Positions 25,583-34,820 are shown, counted from the stretch's first letter. The stretch: 37,042 nt of DNA from an uncultured Gammaproteobacteria bacterium (GCA_903837345.1 CAILUG010000053.1:1-37042); one strand, 5' to 3'. Numbers and translations are program-made. The notes: a model not told the origin generated them from the sequence alone.

Positions 25583-27437
25583 TGAGCCATATGTGCCACC
25601 AAAGCACCATAGAAAAACTTCGTTCAGCCTTAACCGTCTTGCACTATGTTGACAGCAGTTCTGTCCAGGAAAGGATTCCTGCATGCCCTCGCTGGCCCAG
25701 CCTGCAAGCCCGCTTGCCGGTAACAATCGCGCCCCTTACCAACGTCACCAACCCGAGCACACACTGCTGTATCAGTTGGTAGAGCGTCATTACCCCACCT
25801 TCAACACCCTGATGGCCAAGACCGGGCGGCCCTTGCCGGATTTTGTGCAACAGGAGTTTGATGCCTACCTCAAGTGTGGCCGCCTGGAGCACGGCTTTCT
25901 GCGCGTGCAGTGCAGCCGCTGCAAGCACGAAGACCTGGTGGCGTTCAGTTGCAAGAAACGCGGGTTCTGTCCCAGTTGTGGTGCCAGGCGCATGGTAGAA
26001 CATGCCGCTTTGCTGGTGGACGAGATTCTGCCGCAGGCTCCCTACCGGCAGTGGGTGCTCAGTGTGCCGTTCCAGCTGCGTTTCCTGTTCGCCAGCTATC
26101 CCGAGTTGATGGGCAAGGCGCTGGGCATTGTGTATCGCACCATCGCCACGCATTTGATTCACAGCGCGGGCCACACCCACGACACTGCCCGCACCGGGGC
26201 CATCACTTTTATTCAGCGCTTTGGTTCTGCTCTGAATCTCAACGTGCATTTTCATATGCTGTTTCTGGACGGGGTTTATGTCACTAGTTTCGACCAGCAC
26301 AAGCAGGTCTTCAAACAGGTCAACGCGCCCACCAAAGCCACGCTGCAAGCCCTGGTGCAGTGCATCAGCGAACGCCTTGCCAAGCTGCTCACCCGCGCAG
26401 GCTTGCTCACGCAGGATGACGAGAATGCTTACCTCACGCTCGATCAGCTGGAAGACAACTCTTTACACCATCTGCACGGCTACAGCATTACCTACCGGGT
26501 GGCTGTTGGGCCGCAGCAAGGCAAGAAGGTGTTTACTCTGCAAACCATTCCGGCCCAAGCACCGGAAGACGACCGCTTCAGGCAGGTGGGCAAGGTGGCC
26601 GGCTTCAGTCTGCACGCCGCAGTTTCCACCCAAGCGCATGAACGCCAAAAGTTGGAACGCATCTGCTGTTACATCGCCAGGCCAGCAGTGTCAGAACAGC
26701 GGCTTTCGCTCACCAAGAATGGCAATGTGCGTTACCAGCTGAAAACTCCATACCGTGACGGCACCACCCATGTGATCTTTGAACCGCTCGACTTCATGGC
26801 AAAGCTGGCAGCGCTCGTTCCCAAGCCCCGGGTGAACCTGACTCGTTACCACGGGGTGTTTGCGCCCAACAGTCCTTACCGAGCGCTCATCACCCCGGCC
26901 AAGCGAGGGAAGGGCGCAGTGAAGGCGGTCAGCACCGAGCCTGATGACCGAACCTTCATGGAGAAGCGCGCGTCGATGAACTGGGCGCAGCGGCTCAAGC
27001 GTGTATTTGGTATCGACATAGAAACCTGCCGCCATTGCCAAGGCCCGGTGAAGATCATAGCCTGCATCGAAGACCCTCTCATCATTGAAAAGATACTGAA
27101 GCACCTCGAGAGCAAAGCGCAAAAAAGTCAGGCTGAGCTGCCACTGTTGCCGCCTGCCAGAGCACCACCGGAATTCGGGGCTGGGTTGTTTGGCGAGGAG
27201 AGCTACATACACTGACGATCACAGACGATGCGACTAAAGAGACTTGCAGGATGGACGTTGGATGATGCAATGGAAAGGCAGGGGAAAACAGCTGACGAAC
27301 AGGCAGGCAAGCAAGATTTCAGGGAGAAGCGGGGGTAGCCGGGGTGGTTTTGGGCTGGGGTAGCATGGAAGTTGGCGAATAATTCAGGCTCGGATCAAAT
27401 GGAATGGGGTGTTATCCTTCCTATACCCTCATAAAGT
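25583..27437 (+). mobile_element. IS91-family insertion sequence (boundaries approximate)
   Basis: A rolling-circle IS91-type element carrying one transposase (25683-27215) and a 3' end with an oriIS-like string at 27418-27428, directly before a CTTG. IS91 elements insert without target duplication next to GTTC or CTTG, so the right end is fairly well placed near 27437. The left (terIS) end is not recognised; I place it in the gap after the DUF operon as an estimate. Between the transposase stop codon and oriIS lie about 200 bp of noncoding sequence, normal for the family. One-ended transposition could have carried DNA from the left side. Confidence 0.75.
25683..27215 (+). CDS. tnpA: IS91 family transposase
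   Basis: A 510-residue HUH-type rolling-circle transposase. The N-terminal zinc ribbon is CSRCKHEDLVAFSCKKRGFCPSCGARR (about 77-103). The HUH metal motif is His-Phe-His in LNVHFHMLFLDGVY (about 189-202), and the catalytic Tyr is in ERICCYIARPAVSEQRL, followed by the family's VRYQLKTPYRDGTTH. A C-terminal zinc-binding-like CRHC is near residue 450. Only one Tyr is seen at the active helix. Length and motif order look complete, so the element may be functional. AGGAAAGG precedes the ATG. Confidence 0.95.
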   Translation: MPSLAQPASPLAGNNRAPYQRHQPEHTLLYQLVERHYPTFNTLMAKTGRPLPDFVQQEFDAYLKCGRLEHGFLRVQCSRCKHEDLVAFSCKKRGFCPSCGARRMVEHAALLVDEILPQAPYRQWVLSVPFQLRFLFASYPELMGKALGIVYRTIATHLIHSAGHTHDTARTGAITFIQRFGSALNLNVHFHMLFLDGVYVTSFDQHKQVFKQVNAPTKATLQALVQCISERLAKLLTRAGLLTQDDENAYLTLDQLEDNSLHHLHGYSITYRVAVGPQQGKKVFTLQTIPAQAPEDDRFRQVGKVAGFSLHAAVSTQAHERQKLERICCYIARPAVSEQRLSLTKNGNVRYQLKTPYRDGTTHVIFEPLDFMAKLAALVPKPRVNLTRYHGVFAPNSPYRALITPAKRGKGAVKAVSTEPDDRTFMEKRASMNWAQRLKRVFGIDIETCRHCQGPVKIIACIEDPLIIEKILKHLESKAQKSQAELPLLPPARAPPEFGAGLFGEESYIH

Positions 27438-27441
27438 CTTG
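27418..27441 (+). other. oriIS-like end of the IS91 element and CTTG target
   Basis: TTCCTATACCC (27418-27428) matches the string I recall from oriIS ends of IS91/ISCR elements. CTTG at 27438-27441 is a preferred IS91 target tetranucleotide and lies immediately outside. Together they set the right boundary of the element. Confidence 0.6.
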
Positions 27442-27815
27442 CGGTTTTGCAATCGTCAATCTGATCAAGTGGCATCTGGCTTTCCATCCATTCTACTGAT
27501 GAATATTGTGAAGGCTGCCAAAGCAGCAGTAATCGCATTCGCCTGTCCTGGATCCTCCAAATCCCGGCTCAGAAACGGTGATGGCAAGTCATAGGCTCCC
27601 TTTCAGAGTAACTCACAATACAACTTGCATTATTGATCAATATCAACGCTTTGAAGGTATCGCTGCCTGGCATTCCAGACGACTGGCAGCTGCAGCTGCA
27701 ACTTAAAATACGCATCGCGCAGTCATGGATTTTTGATAGCGCCATGTATATCCGCTGAAATCCGGAATCACCCTACGTTCGTATAACACCAAAACATCAC
27801 ATTCACGGCTTGACC
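27442..27815. other. Intergenic region between the IS and the SOUL gene
   Basis: About 370 bp without a convincing gene. It is visibly more AT-rich than the flanking operons. The only signal I can support is the FNR/ANR-type box at 27633-27646. A small in-frame run of about 60 codons crosses the IS boundary and has no family-like content. Confidence 0.6.
27633..27646. promoter_or_regulatory. FNR/ANR-type binding site
   Basis: TTGATCAATATCAA is an exact match to the FNR/ANR/DNR consensus TTGAT-N4-ATCAA. It lies 169 bp before the SOUL haem-protein gene. If it acts as a class II site, transcription would begin near 27681, giving a leader of about 135 nt; the -10 there is poor. It suggests control by oxygen or nitric oxide. 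Confidence 0.6.
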
Positions 27816-28502
27816 ATGCAACGCAAACTGATTCAATCTGCACTGTTGATGACAGCACTTTTGCAGTCGATTATTGCCATGGCCACTGAAGAACCCAAAT
27901 ACACACTGCTCGCCACCATAGACGGCGTTGAATACCGGCAGTATGCCCCTTACCTGGTGGCAGAGACTGTGATTGCAGACGAGGCTGACCGCGATACTGC
28001 TGCCAGTGAAGGCTTTCGCCGTCTGTTCAAATACATCAGCGGTGCCAACACCACCAAGACCCCCATTTCCATGACTGCGCCGGTGCAGCAAACGCCGAAT
28101 CGCAAGATCGCCATGACAGCGCCAGTGCAACAGACCCTTGCAGCCGATGGCTGGACCGTTGGCTTTACCGTGCCAGGTGAGTTCACTGAAGAGACCACGC
28201 CAAAGCCGACCAGTGCGGATGTCGCCATACGCGCAGTCCCTGGACAGTTGATGGCAGTAATAAAATATTCAGGCCGCTGGACCGACCAGAACCTCAAGCA
28301 ACACGCTGATGAGCTGGTTCGGAAATTGGGCGCTACCGGCATCACTGCCGCTGGTGAAATAGTTAGCGCCGCTTATAACGCGCCCTTCACGCCGCCGTTC
28401 ATGCGTCGAAATGAAGTAATGGTTGCGGTTGACTGTAATGACCCAGTGAATTTCTGCTCAGGTATTATTCCACTAACGAATGGAGCTAGCGTGAGCAACT
28501 AA
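27816..28502 (+). CDS. SOUL family haem-binding protein
   Basis: A 228-residue exported SOUL/HBP-type protein. Signal peptide about 1-22 (ending IIAMA). The body has EPKYTLLATIDGVEYRQYAPYLVAET at the start, AASEGFRRLFKYISGAN, then two adjacent copies of MTAPVQQT (ISMTAPVQQTPNRKIAMTAPVQQT), a doubling seen in many bacterial members. It ends with PGQLMAVIKYSGRWTDQNLKQHADEL and APFTPPFMRRNEVMVAVD. The family binds haem or tetrapyrroles. The ATG at 27816 is preferred to the TTG two codons earlier. An FNR-type box upstream would fit control by oxygen. It converges with the LapG-like gene over 183 bp without a clear terminator. Confidence 0.88.
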   Translation: MQRKLIQSALLMTALLQSIIAMATEEPKYTLLATIDGVEYRQYAPYLVAETVIADEADRDTAASEGFRRLFKYISGANTTKTPISMTAPVQQTPNRKIAMTAPVQQTLAADGWTVGFTVPGEFTEETTPKPTSADVAIRAVPGQLMAVIKYSGRWTDQNLKQHADELVRKLGATGITAAGEIVSAAYNAPFTPPFMRRNEVMVAVDCNDPVNFCSGIIPLTNGASVSN

Positions 28503-28685
28503 CGGCTCGGTATTCACCGGCATCGCTTCGAGTCACTGCAGAATGCCAGCCGAGTCAATCGGCGACAGGATTGGCTTTTACAACACCCGGCCTCCTGGCC
28601 AGGCACTGGGTATGTCTACACCCGCCGAGGCTTATGCTTTAGCGGCCTGACCTGTGCAGAAACCGCTGGGTCATTACATATTTAC

Positions 28686-29591
28686 TCAGCGAGTCACTGA
28701 ATACAATTGCGTGTGGAAATTAGTCAATTCGTCACCGTATCCAGCTCGCAATTCCTGTTCATCGACGCCCTGGCTTCGGACCCGCCGCTGCAAATCCTGC
28801 CAGCGAGTCAAATGCTCTACATTTGAATCACGCGGGGACGTCGCGGCGGCAACACCAAGCCATACAGCTGCACTGTTAAAACTGAAAATTGGCTGCAAAT
28901 CGCTACGTAGTGCTGCAGACTTTATCTCAATATCGAGATTGTCCAGCACAAGAGGTACAGAAGTGGGGGTTGGGAAATAGGCCAAAACCATATGCGCCTG
29001 TACTGATTTAGCCTTGGATCCGCCAGTGCTTGCTTTTACATACACAAGCCGCAGCTTTTCCACTGCCACCCCCGCCACTATAAGCGAATAATATTTGGCT
29101 ATCGCTACGTCTTCACAGTCGCCACGCCCCTGCCCTATCAACTCAATTGGCGTTGCCCAATAGTCGCTTTGATGCCAAACAGCCAGATCGTCAACGAACT
29201 GGAAATTGTTATTAAAGAAATCGTTGATGATTTCAAGCCGATCTGCTTCTTTTTGCCCGACAGCTTCAACCAGCTTTTTCTGCCATCTTTCCAGCATGAA
29301 CAAACGTTCCTGGCCAAACGCTGCAATCAAAGACACCTTCAATTGCGTAAAGCTGAAACCAGGGGCATCCATTTGGTGAGACGCATTTTCGCCAATCTTG
29401 GACGTGCCCTCGAAAACAACGCAACTCGCCTGGTAATCCAATCCCGGAATAATCTTTCTTATAGACACTTTCTGACTTTCAGGAGAATCTATTAAAGACC
29501 GGCATTTTCCAGAGTAATTAAACGATACTTGTTGCGACAGGCATGATTCAGAAATCAATAAATAGCAGATCAAAAGCCAAGATATTGGCAA
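28686..29591 (-). CDS. LapG-like transglutaminase-fold cysteine protease (orphan)
   Basis: A 301-residue bacterial transglutaminase-like cysteine protease. The catalytic triad is Cys159 (GRGDCEDVAIAKY), His200 (QAHMVLAY) and Asp217 (VLDNLD); the His-Asp spacing of 17 equals that in LapG. LapG cleaves the surface adhesin LapA and is held inactive by the c-di-GMP receptor LapD; neither partner is in the window. The hydrophobic N-terminus (ISWLLICYLLISESC) is a possible signal or anchor. No ATG is available: the reading frame opens at a TTG (29591) exactly where homology to the neighbouring flavoprotein begins, so its true 5' end may be missing. Base composition is more AT-rich than neighbours, suggesting transfer. 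Confidence 0.75.
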   Translation of the reverse strand: MPISWLLICYLLISESCLSQQVSFNYSGKCRSLIDSPESQKVSIRKIIPGLDYQASCVVFEGTSKIGENASHQMDAPGFSFTQLKVSLIAAFGQERLFMLERWQKKLVEAVGQKEADRLEIINDFFNNNFQFVDDLAVWHQSDYWATPIELIGQGRGDCEDVAIAKYYSLIVAGVAVEKLRLVYVKASTGGSKAKSVQAHMVLAYFPTPTSVPLVLDNLDIEIKSAALRSDLQPIFSFNSAAVWLGVAAATSPRDSNVEHLTRWQDLQRRVRSQGVDEQELRAGYGDELTNFHTQLYSVTR

Positions 29592-30850
29592 GCCCCGGCT
29601 CGGTGATTCTCGACATGAGTCGTATGAACCGTATTCTGGAAGTGAATACCGACCTTGCTTATTGCATGCTCGAACCCGGAGTTGGCTTTTACGATCTGCA
29701 CGAGCACCTTGCCCAAAACCGGATCCCGCTCTGGTTGTCGATCCCGGGCAACGGCTGGGGCAGCGTGATGGGCAATGCGCTCGAACGCGGCTTCAGCCGC
29801 ACACCCTATGGCGAACACACCAACAGCATTTGCGGCATGGAAGTGGTGCTGCCCAATGGCGATCTGGTGCGTACCAGCACTGGTGCCATGGCCAACAGCA
29901 AAAGCTGGCCTCTGTTCAAAGCCGGTTTTGGCCCGGGTTGGGACCAGATGTTCTGCCAGTCCAATTTCGGCATCGTCACCAAGATCGGTTTCTGGCTGAT
30001 GCCGGAGCCGCCCGCGACCCTGAACATGAGCCTGGGTTTGCCCAATGTGGATGACATCGGCTGGCTGGTGGATGTGCTCACCCCGCTGCGGATCAGTGGC
30101 GTCATTCCGCATAATGTCGGCATTGCCAATTATCTGGGTTCTGCCACCACCGCCAGTCAGCGCAATGAATGGTTCGAGGGTGAGGCTGCGCTGCCTGATG
30201 AAGCAATCGCCCGCATCATGCAGCGCTATAACGTTGGGTGGTGGAATTTCACGCTCACTTTGTACGGGCACCCAGAGGTGAATGAAATCCATCGCAAAAT
30301 CATCGAGGATGCTTTCAGGCCGCATACCAGCCAGAACTTCCGCATCTCCCGCTGGAACAAGGGTGAACCCGGCGGCGGACCGGTACCCAGTGTATTCGCC
30401 TTGCGCGTCGTCAACTGGCATGGTGGCAGAGGCGCGCATCTCGGCTTCTCGCCTATCCTGCCCGGCAAAGGCGCTGCAGTGGTGGAGCAAGTACACCGCA
30501 CACGCGCACGTTACCGTGAATCCGGTTGCGATTATTCGTCGACTATTTATGTGTGCGGCCGCCATGCCATAAACGTCAACTTGATGTTGTACGACAAGGA
30601 CAACGCCTCGCTGGTGGAGCGCACCAACCGGCTGTTTGCAGTACTGGTTGCCGATGCTGCCGCTGCCGGCTATGGCGAATACCGTACTCATCTGGAGTGG
30701 ATGGACGAGGTGGCAGCATCATTTGATTTCAACGGACAGGCTTTGCGCCGCCTCAATCAGCAGGTGAAAGATACACTCGACCCCAACGGCATCCTGGCGC
30801 CGGGCAAGAGCGGCATCTGGCCACAGCGCTTTCGCAAGGATCAGCCATGA
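29543..30850 (+). pseudogene. pchF: 4-cresol dehydrogenase/vanillyl-alcohol-oxidase-type flavoprotein, 5'-truncated
   Basis: Open frame of 435 codons matching the flavoprotein subunit of p-cresol methylhydroxylase or eugenol hydroxylase, whose relatives have about 520 residues. Homology starts at about codon 18 (GSVILDMSRMNRILEVN) and continues with MLEPGVGFYDLHEHL, SIPGNGWGSVMGNALERGFSRTPYGEH, MEVVLPNGDLVRT and the C-terminal DPNGILAPGKSGIW. Roughly the first 100 residues, which hold the FAD pyrophosphate-binding loop, are absent, replaced by the LapG-like gene. In the VNWHGG block, the position that I recall as the FAD-linking Tyr (YNW) is Val. Activity is doubtful. The cytochrome subunit gene overlaps it by 4 bp and is intact. 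Confidence 0.75.
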
Positions 30851-31203
30851 GAACCACCATCACTTCACTGTTGCTGGGTTTTTGCTTCTGCCATCCGCTT
30901 TATGGAGCGGAAACAGCCGGCAGCTCCGGCAACAATGCTGTTGAGAATGGCGCCAGGTTGTTTGAACAGCGCTGCAGTCTTTGTCATCGCGGAACCGGTC
31001 CGGGCGTATTCATGCTGGAACGGCGTTTGGGAGCAGACCAATCCGTTCTCGAAAACCGCAGCAACCTCACCAGGGACTATATCCGCACCGTCGTGCGCTG
31101 GGGGGTGGGCAGCATGCCCCGCTTCAGTCGTGGTGAAATTTCTGATCCCGAACTGGAAGCGATAATGAAGTATTTGCTGAATCCTGCAATCAAGACACCT
31201 TAG
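30847..31203 (+). CDS. pchC: Cytochrome c subunit of the 4-cresol dehydrogenase-type complex
   Basis: A 118-residue periplasmic c-type cytochrome. Signal peptide 1-20 (ending LYGAE). Haem motif Cys43-Ser-Leu-Cys46-His47 and distal Met90 in GSMPRFSR. In p-cresol methylhydroxylase this small cytochrome accepts electrons from the flavoprotein and passes them to the respiratory chain. The ATG overlaps the flavoprotein stop codon by 4 bp, a normal arrangement for the two subunits. With its partner truncated, it may be a leftover. A strong bidirectional terminator follows. Confidence 0.85.
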   Translation: MRTTITSLLLGFCFCHPLYGAETAGSSGNNAVENGARLFEQRCSLCHRGTGPGVFMLERRLGADQSVLENRSNLTRDYIRTVVRWGVGSMPRFSRGEISDPELEAIMKYLLNPAIKTP

Positions 31204-31251
31204 TGTGTCAAAGACCTTCAGCCAGGCCAGCGGGGGGTTTGGCCGGAGCCC

Positions 31252-31286
31252 AAAAAAAACCGGCGGCTTTTCGGGCCGCCGGTTTT
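31252..31286. terminator. Bidirectional intrinsic terminator
   Basis: AAAACCGGCGGC (31256-31267) and GCCGCCGGTTTT (31275-31286) form a perfect 12-bp stem with a 7-nt loop. A-rich sequence on one side and T on the other allow termination of both the cytochrome gene (plus) and the TonB receptor gene (minus). Confidence 0.9.
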
Positions 31287-31314
31287 CTGCGCAAATGAAT
31301 GCACTATTGCCTTG

Positions 31315-33702
31315 TCAGAACTTCCGTTTGACTGTCAGTGCGAATTCGCGCGGACGTCCTGGCTGGCCATCGGTGACGCCTGTCGTCGTGTACTGGTCGA
31401 AACGCGTCAGGAAGTAGTACTTGTTGTCCAGGTTGGTGATCTCTGCCGATGCTTCCCAATCCTTCATCGCACTCCGCCAGGTCAGACGCGCATTGGCCAG
31501 CGCGTAGGAACCGATGCGGTTGGTTTCCGCATTGGAACCGCTGGCATACATCTCGCCCTGATAGCTCGCATCCAGCCTTGGTGTGATGGAGGCGCCTGAG
31601 GCCAGATCAAACTCGTACTGGATGCCGATGCTGCCTTTCAGTTTCGGCACATAGGCAGGACGCATGCCGTATTGCGGGCCGGTGGGACGGCCCGGGCCGC
31701 CAGCTGCCGGATCAAGGTAGGTGTACTTGAAGTTGAGCGTGCTGGCGGAAGCATCGATGGTCCAGCCGTCGCCTGGATGCGCAATCACTTCCAGCTCGAC
31801 GCCTTTCATGTCAGCGTTGCCGGCATTGGCAACCACCGCACACGGCAGGCCTGCGCCGTATTGCGGACAGCTCAACAAGGTCAGCTGCAGGTCGTTGTAC
31901 TTGCTCAGGAACACCGAGCCGTTCACGCGCAGACGGCGATCAAACAGTTCCGACTTGAAGCCTGCTTCCTAGGATTTCAGTTTTTCAGGATTGAACGGCA
32001 CTGCCTGCGCAGGCGAGAACGGACGCGGCGATACTCCGCCGCCCTTGAAGCCGGTGGCGTATTGCACGTAGGTCATCAGGTCCTTGTTCCAGTCATATTG
32101 CAGGTTGACCCGGTAGTCGTATTTGCTGCCGTCATAATTGCGCGGATTCCCGGCCTCCAGCACACCGAGAGTCGGATGCAAGGCGCCAGAGTAGGTGCGA
32201 CGCACGAAGGTGTAATCCTTGTGCTCGTCGGTGTTGCGAATGCCGAGGTTGGTCGTCAAGGCATCGGTGAAGTGGTACGACACATGGGCGAAGAGTGCCT
32301 TGGTGTCTGCGTTCACCGGGTCATTGCCCTGGAACTGGGTCAGGCCGGTGGCCGAATAGCGCAGATCCTGCACGGTGGCGTAGATCGACTTCTGGTCCAG
32401 GTAGAAGGCGCCTACCGTGTAATCGAGGCGGTTGTTTTCCAGTGCGGTGCCGCTGAGGCGCAGCTCTTCGCTGATCGAATGGAATGCCAGGTTGCCGTAG
32501 CCCAGTGAGAGGGACAGCGGCGACAGGTCGTTGTCATTGGTGAAGTAGCTGTCGTAGGTGCGGTACCCGGTGATCGACTTCAGCGTCAGCGTGGGTGACA
32601 GCTTCCAGGTGGCATCGAGCGAACCACCCGATCCTTTGAAATTCACGCCGAGCACCGGGCGCGTTTCCAGCGCGGGCGTGGACGTTAGCGGTGCCACCAG
32701 GCGCGTGAAGGTAGCGGGCGGATTGTAGAAGGAGGCATAGTTGTAATAGGAACCATAGGGCGGAACGAAGTCGGAGGGCGCCAAATGGGTCACGCCCGGC
32801 ACGGGCTGTGCGTTCGGGTTGACGGTGGTGCTGCCCTGGACTATCACAGAGCCGGCCGGGGTACGAACGTCACTGGTGTAATCGACGGAGGCAAGGATTT
32901 CGAGATTCGATGTCGCGTCCCAGGCCAGTTCGGCACGAAGCGCCGAGTAATCAACATCGCCGAGCGTCCCCACCTTGCAGTCGTTTCCAACCGGCTTGAG
33001 GATAGGGACTCCACTGTCCGGATGCGAGCAGCCGTAATCGATCCTGTCGATGTAACCGTCCTGGCGTTTGCTGACGCCGGTGATGCGCATGAACAGATTG
33101 TCGCTAATGGCAAAGTCACCGCTTGCACGCAGATCGATGCGATCGCGCGAGCCATAGGTGCCGGAAATGGAGCCGCCCTGGCCGGTTGGTTTGCGCGAGT
33201 ACAATTTGACGGCGCCGCCGATCGAGTTCTTGCCGGCCAGCGTGCCTTGCGGTCCGCGCAGGATTTCCACGCGGTCGAGGTCGAGCAGGTCGAGGGTGGA
33301 GCCGGTCAGCGTCGCATAGTAAACATCGTCAACATAGATGCCCACGCCGGGCTCAAGGGCCGGGTTGAAGTCATACTGGCCGACGCCACGAATCGAGGCC
33401 GCCATCGATGGACCATAGGCAGCGCCTTGTGGTTTCAGTGTTACGTTGGGCGCCTGATTGGCTATTTCAGCCAGATTGGTCTGGCTGCGTGATTCAAGCA
33501 TTTCGCCCGAGATGGCCGTGATGGACAACGGCGTATCCTGAACGTTCTGCTCCCTGAACTGTGCGGTGACAACGATTTCTTCCAGGCTTGACGATTTGTC
33601 AGCTGGTGCGGCGGCCCATGCCGCGCCAAGTCCAAGCGAATTGGCGATGACGAAAGTCATGCCTGCTTGAACGGCAACAGTGATTGCTTTCTTCTTGAAC
33701 AT
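31315..33702 (-). pseudogene. TonB-dependent receptor interrupted by an in-frame amber codon
   Basis: One reading frame of 795 codons encodes a full outer-membrane receptor, broken by TAG at 31969-31971 (codon 578). Signal peptide 1-31, TonB box around EEIVVTAQ, plug domain with DTPLSITAISGEML, VGIYVDDVYY and RVEILRGPQGTLAGKNSIGG. The barrel ends in the C-terminal Phe of ALTVKRKF. The stop lies in EKLKS-stop-EAGFKSELFDRRL, where relatives have SYE, so it is probably Tyr TAC or TAT changed to TAG. The frame stays open for 217 codons after it. The first 577 codons would lack the last barrel strands and not fold properly. Read-through or a sequencing error are alternatives. Confidence 0.85.
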
Positions 33703-33814
33703 TGAATTCCCCGATATTTGACTGCGGTGATGGTGTTTCCGGTACTTGAGTCAGCCTTCAAAAATTCTCCCTGACTACCGTCCCCGGACCTATGCGGCTT
33801 CCTGCGCGGCGCGG

Positions 33815-33844
33815 ATTTTAACATTCAAAATATCGTTATGGAAA
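33815..33844 (-). promoter_or_regulatory. Possible sigma70 promoter for the TonB receptor
   Basis: On the minus strand, TTTCCA (33839-33844) and TAAAAT (33815-33820) are spaced by 18 bp. They lie in the 184-bp gap before the receptor gene, giving a leader of about 105 nt. The -10 matches 5 of 6 positions and the -35 matches 4 of 6. Confidence 0.4.
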
Positions 33845-33886
33845 TTTGCCCCCCGGGCAGGAAAGGGATTCAACAATTAATCTTTT

Positions 33887-34801
33887 CTACTTGTCCCAAA
33901 CGGACCTGTGCATCAGTACCACTTCTGCAAAGTTCAGCGCCGGCTTGCCGGTGATCATCTCGATGTGGCGGCTGCAGATCGAGAAATAGCCCTGTTTTAT
34001 CGCCATTTCGTAAGTGATCATCTCATCGCTGGCCCAGGCGTTGGTGGTGTCGTTCATCATGCCTTCCTGGTAATCGCGGCTGATGCCCATCGCATCGAAG
34101 ATCGCCTGTTTGTCGGCATGGCTGAGGTTCTGGTACACGATGGGTTTGCGACTCGCTGTGCTGCAGTGCTGCATCATGCCGGCAAGTGTGAACAACTCGG
34201 GGCCGGTGATTTCATAGATGGCGTTGACATGATGACTGCTGTTGGCCAGTACTGCTGCAGCCGTACGCGCACAATCATCTTTTGCCACCGGCGCCACCAT
34301 GCCGTCTCCGGTGCTGAAGCCGATGGTGCCCATGGCGATGGCGGCCGGCATCAACAGTTGCGGGATTACATCGGCATACCAGGAATTGCGCAGGATGGTG
34401 AAATCAAGTCCGCTCTTCTGCAGCACTTGTTCAGTGGCATAGTGCTCCCGCCCTGAAATGGACGGTGTCTGCGGCTGAATGCCGCAACTCGAGGTATAAA
34501 CCACGTGTCGCACACCAGCCGCTTTGGCGGCATTGATGGCTGTGGTGTGCTGCTGCAGGCGTTTGCCGATGCTGAGTGTACTGATCAGCATCAGCACATC
34601 GCCACCTTGCAGCGCGCGCTCAAGGCCGCTGGCATCGTTGAAGTCGGCCTTGCGTACATCGGCGCCTTTGGATATGGCGTCGGCCAGACTGGCGGGATTG
34701 CGGCTGAGCAAAATCAATTGCGAGGCCGGCACCCGTTGCAAAAGCTCCGCGGTAATTTTGCGGCCAAGATCGCCGGAGGCGCCGCTGATAACGATTTTCA
34801 T
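33887..34801 (-). CDS. NmrA-like NAD(P)-binding reductase
   Basis: A 304-residue atypical short-chain dehydrogenase of the NmrA/QorB group. The nucleotide motif is GASGDLGRK (7-15). It then has the family's LLSRNPASL, KADFNDASGLERALQGGDVLMLIST and GVRHVVYTSS (about 99-108), followed by LDFTILRNSWYADV and the C-terminal YEITGPELFTLAGM. It may reduce quinones or sense the NAD(P) state; which one is not clear. It follows the PQQ dehydrogenase gene by 19 bp on the same strand and is probably in its transcript. A tail of about 40 residues with Cys and Met near the C-terminus is not typical and unexplained. Confidence 0.82.
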   Translation of the reverse strand: MKIVISGASGDLGRKITAELLQRVPASQLILLSRNPASLADAISKGADVRKADFNDASGLERALQGGDVLMLISTLSIGKRLQQHTTAINAAKAAGVRHVVYTSSCGIQPQTPSISGREHYATEQVLQKSGLDFTILRNSWYADVIPQLLMPAAIAMGTIGFSTGDGMVAPVAKDDCARTAAAVLANSSHHVNAIYEITGPELFTLAGMMQHCSTASRKPIVYQNLSHADKQAIFDAMGISRDYQEGMMNDTTNAWASDEMITYEMAIKQGYFSICSRHIEMITGKPALNFAEVVLMHRSVWDK

Positions 34802-34820
34802 GTGCAGATTCCTGTTTTTG

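Noticed and set aside
27409-27594. Small open frame across the IS right boundary
   Set aside because: It spans the oriIS-like end and target site, lacks a ribosome-binding site and has no family-like sequence.
28027-28135. Doubled MTAPVQQT coding segment as a recent duplication
   Set aside because: Two neighbouring MTAPV motifs are common in bacterial SOUL proteins and the two copies differ at several bases.
29570-30691. Minus-strand open frame of 373 codons
   Set aside because: Antisense to the flavoprotein frame, which shows clear family motifs; the reverse product has none and reflects GC-rich codon bias.
31672-32508. Plus-strand open frame of 278 codons across the TonB gene
   Set aside because: Shadow of the receptor frame, which keeps family motifs on both sides of the amber codon.
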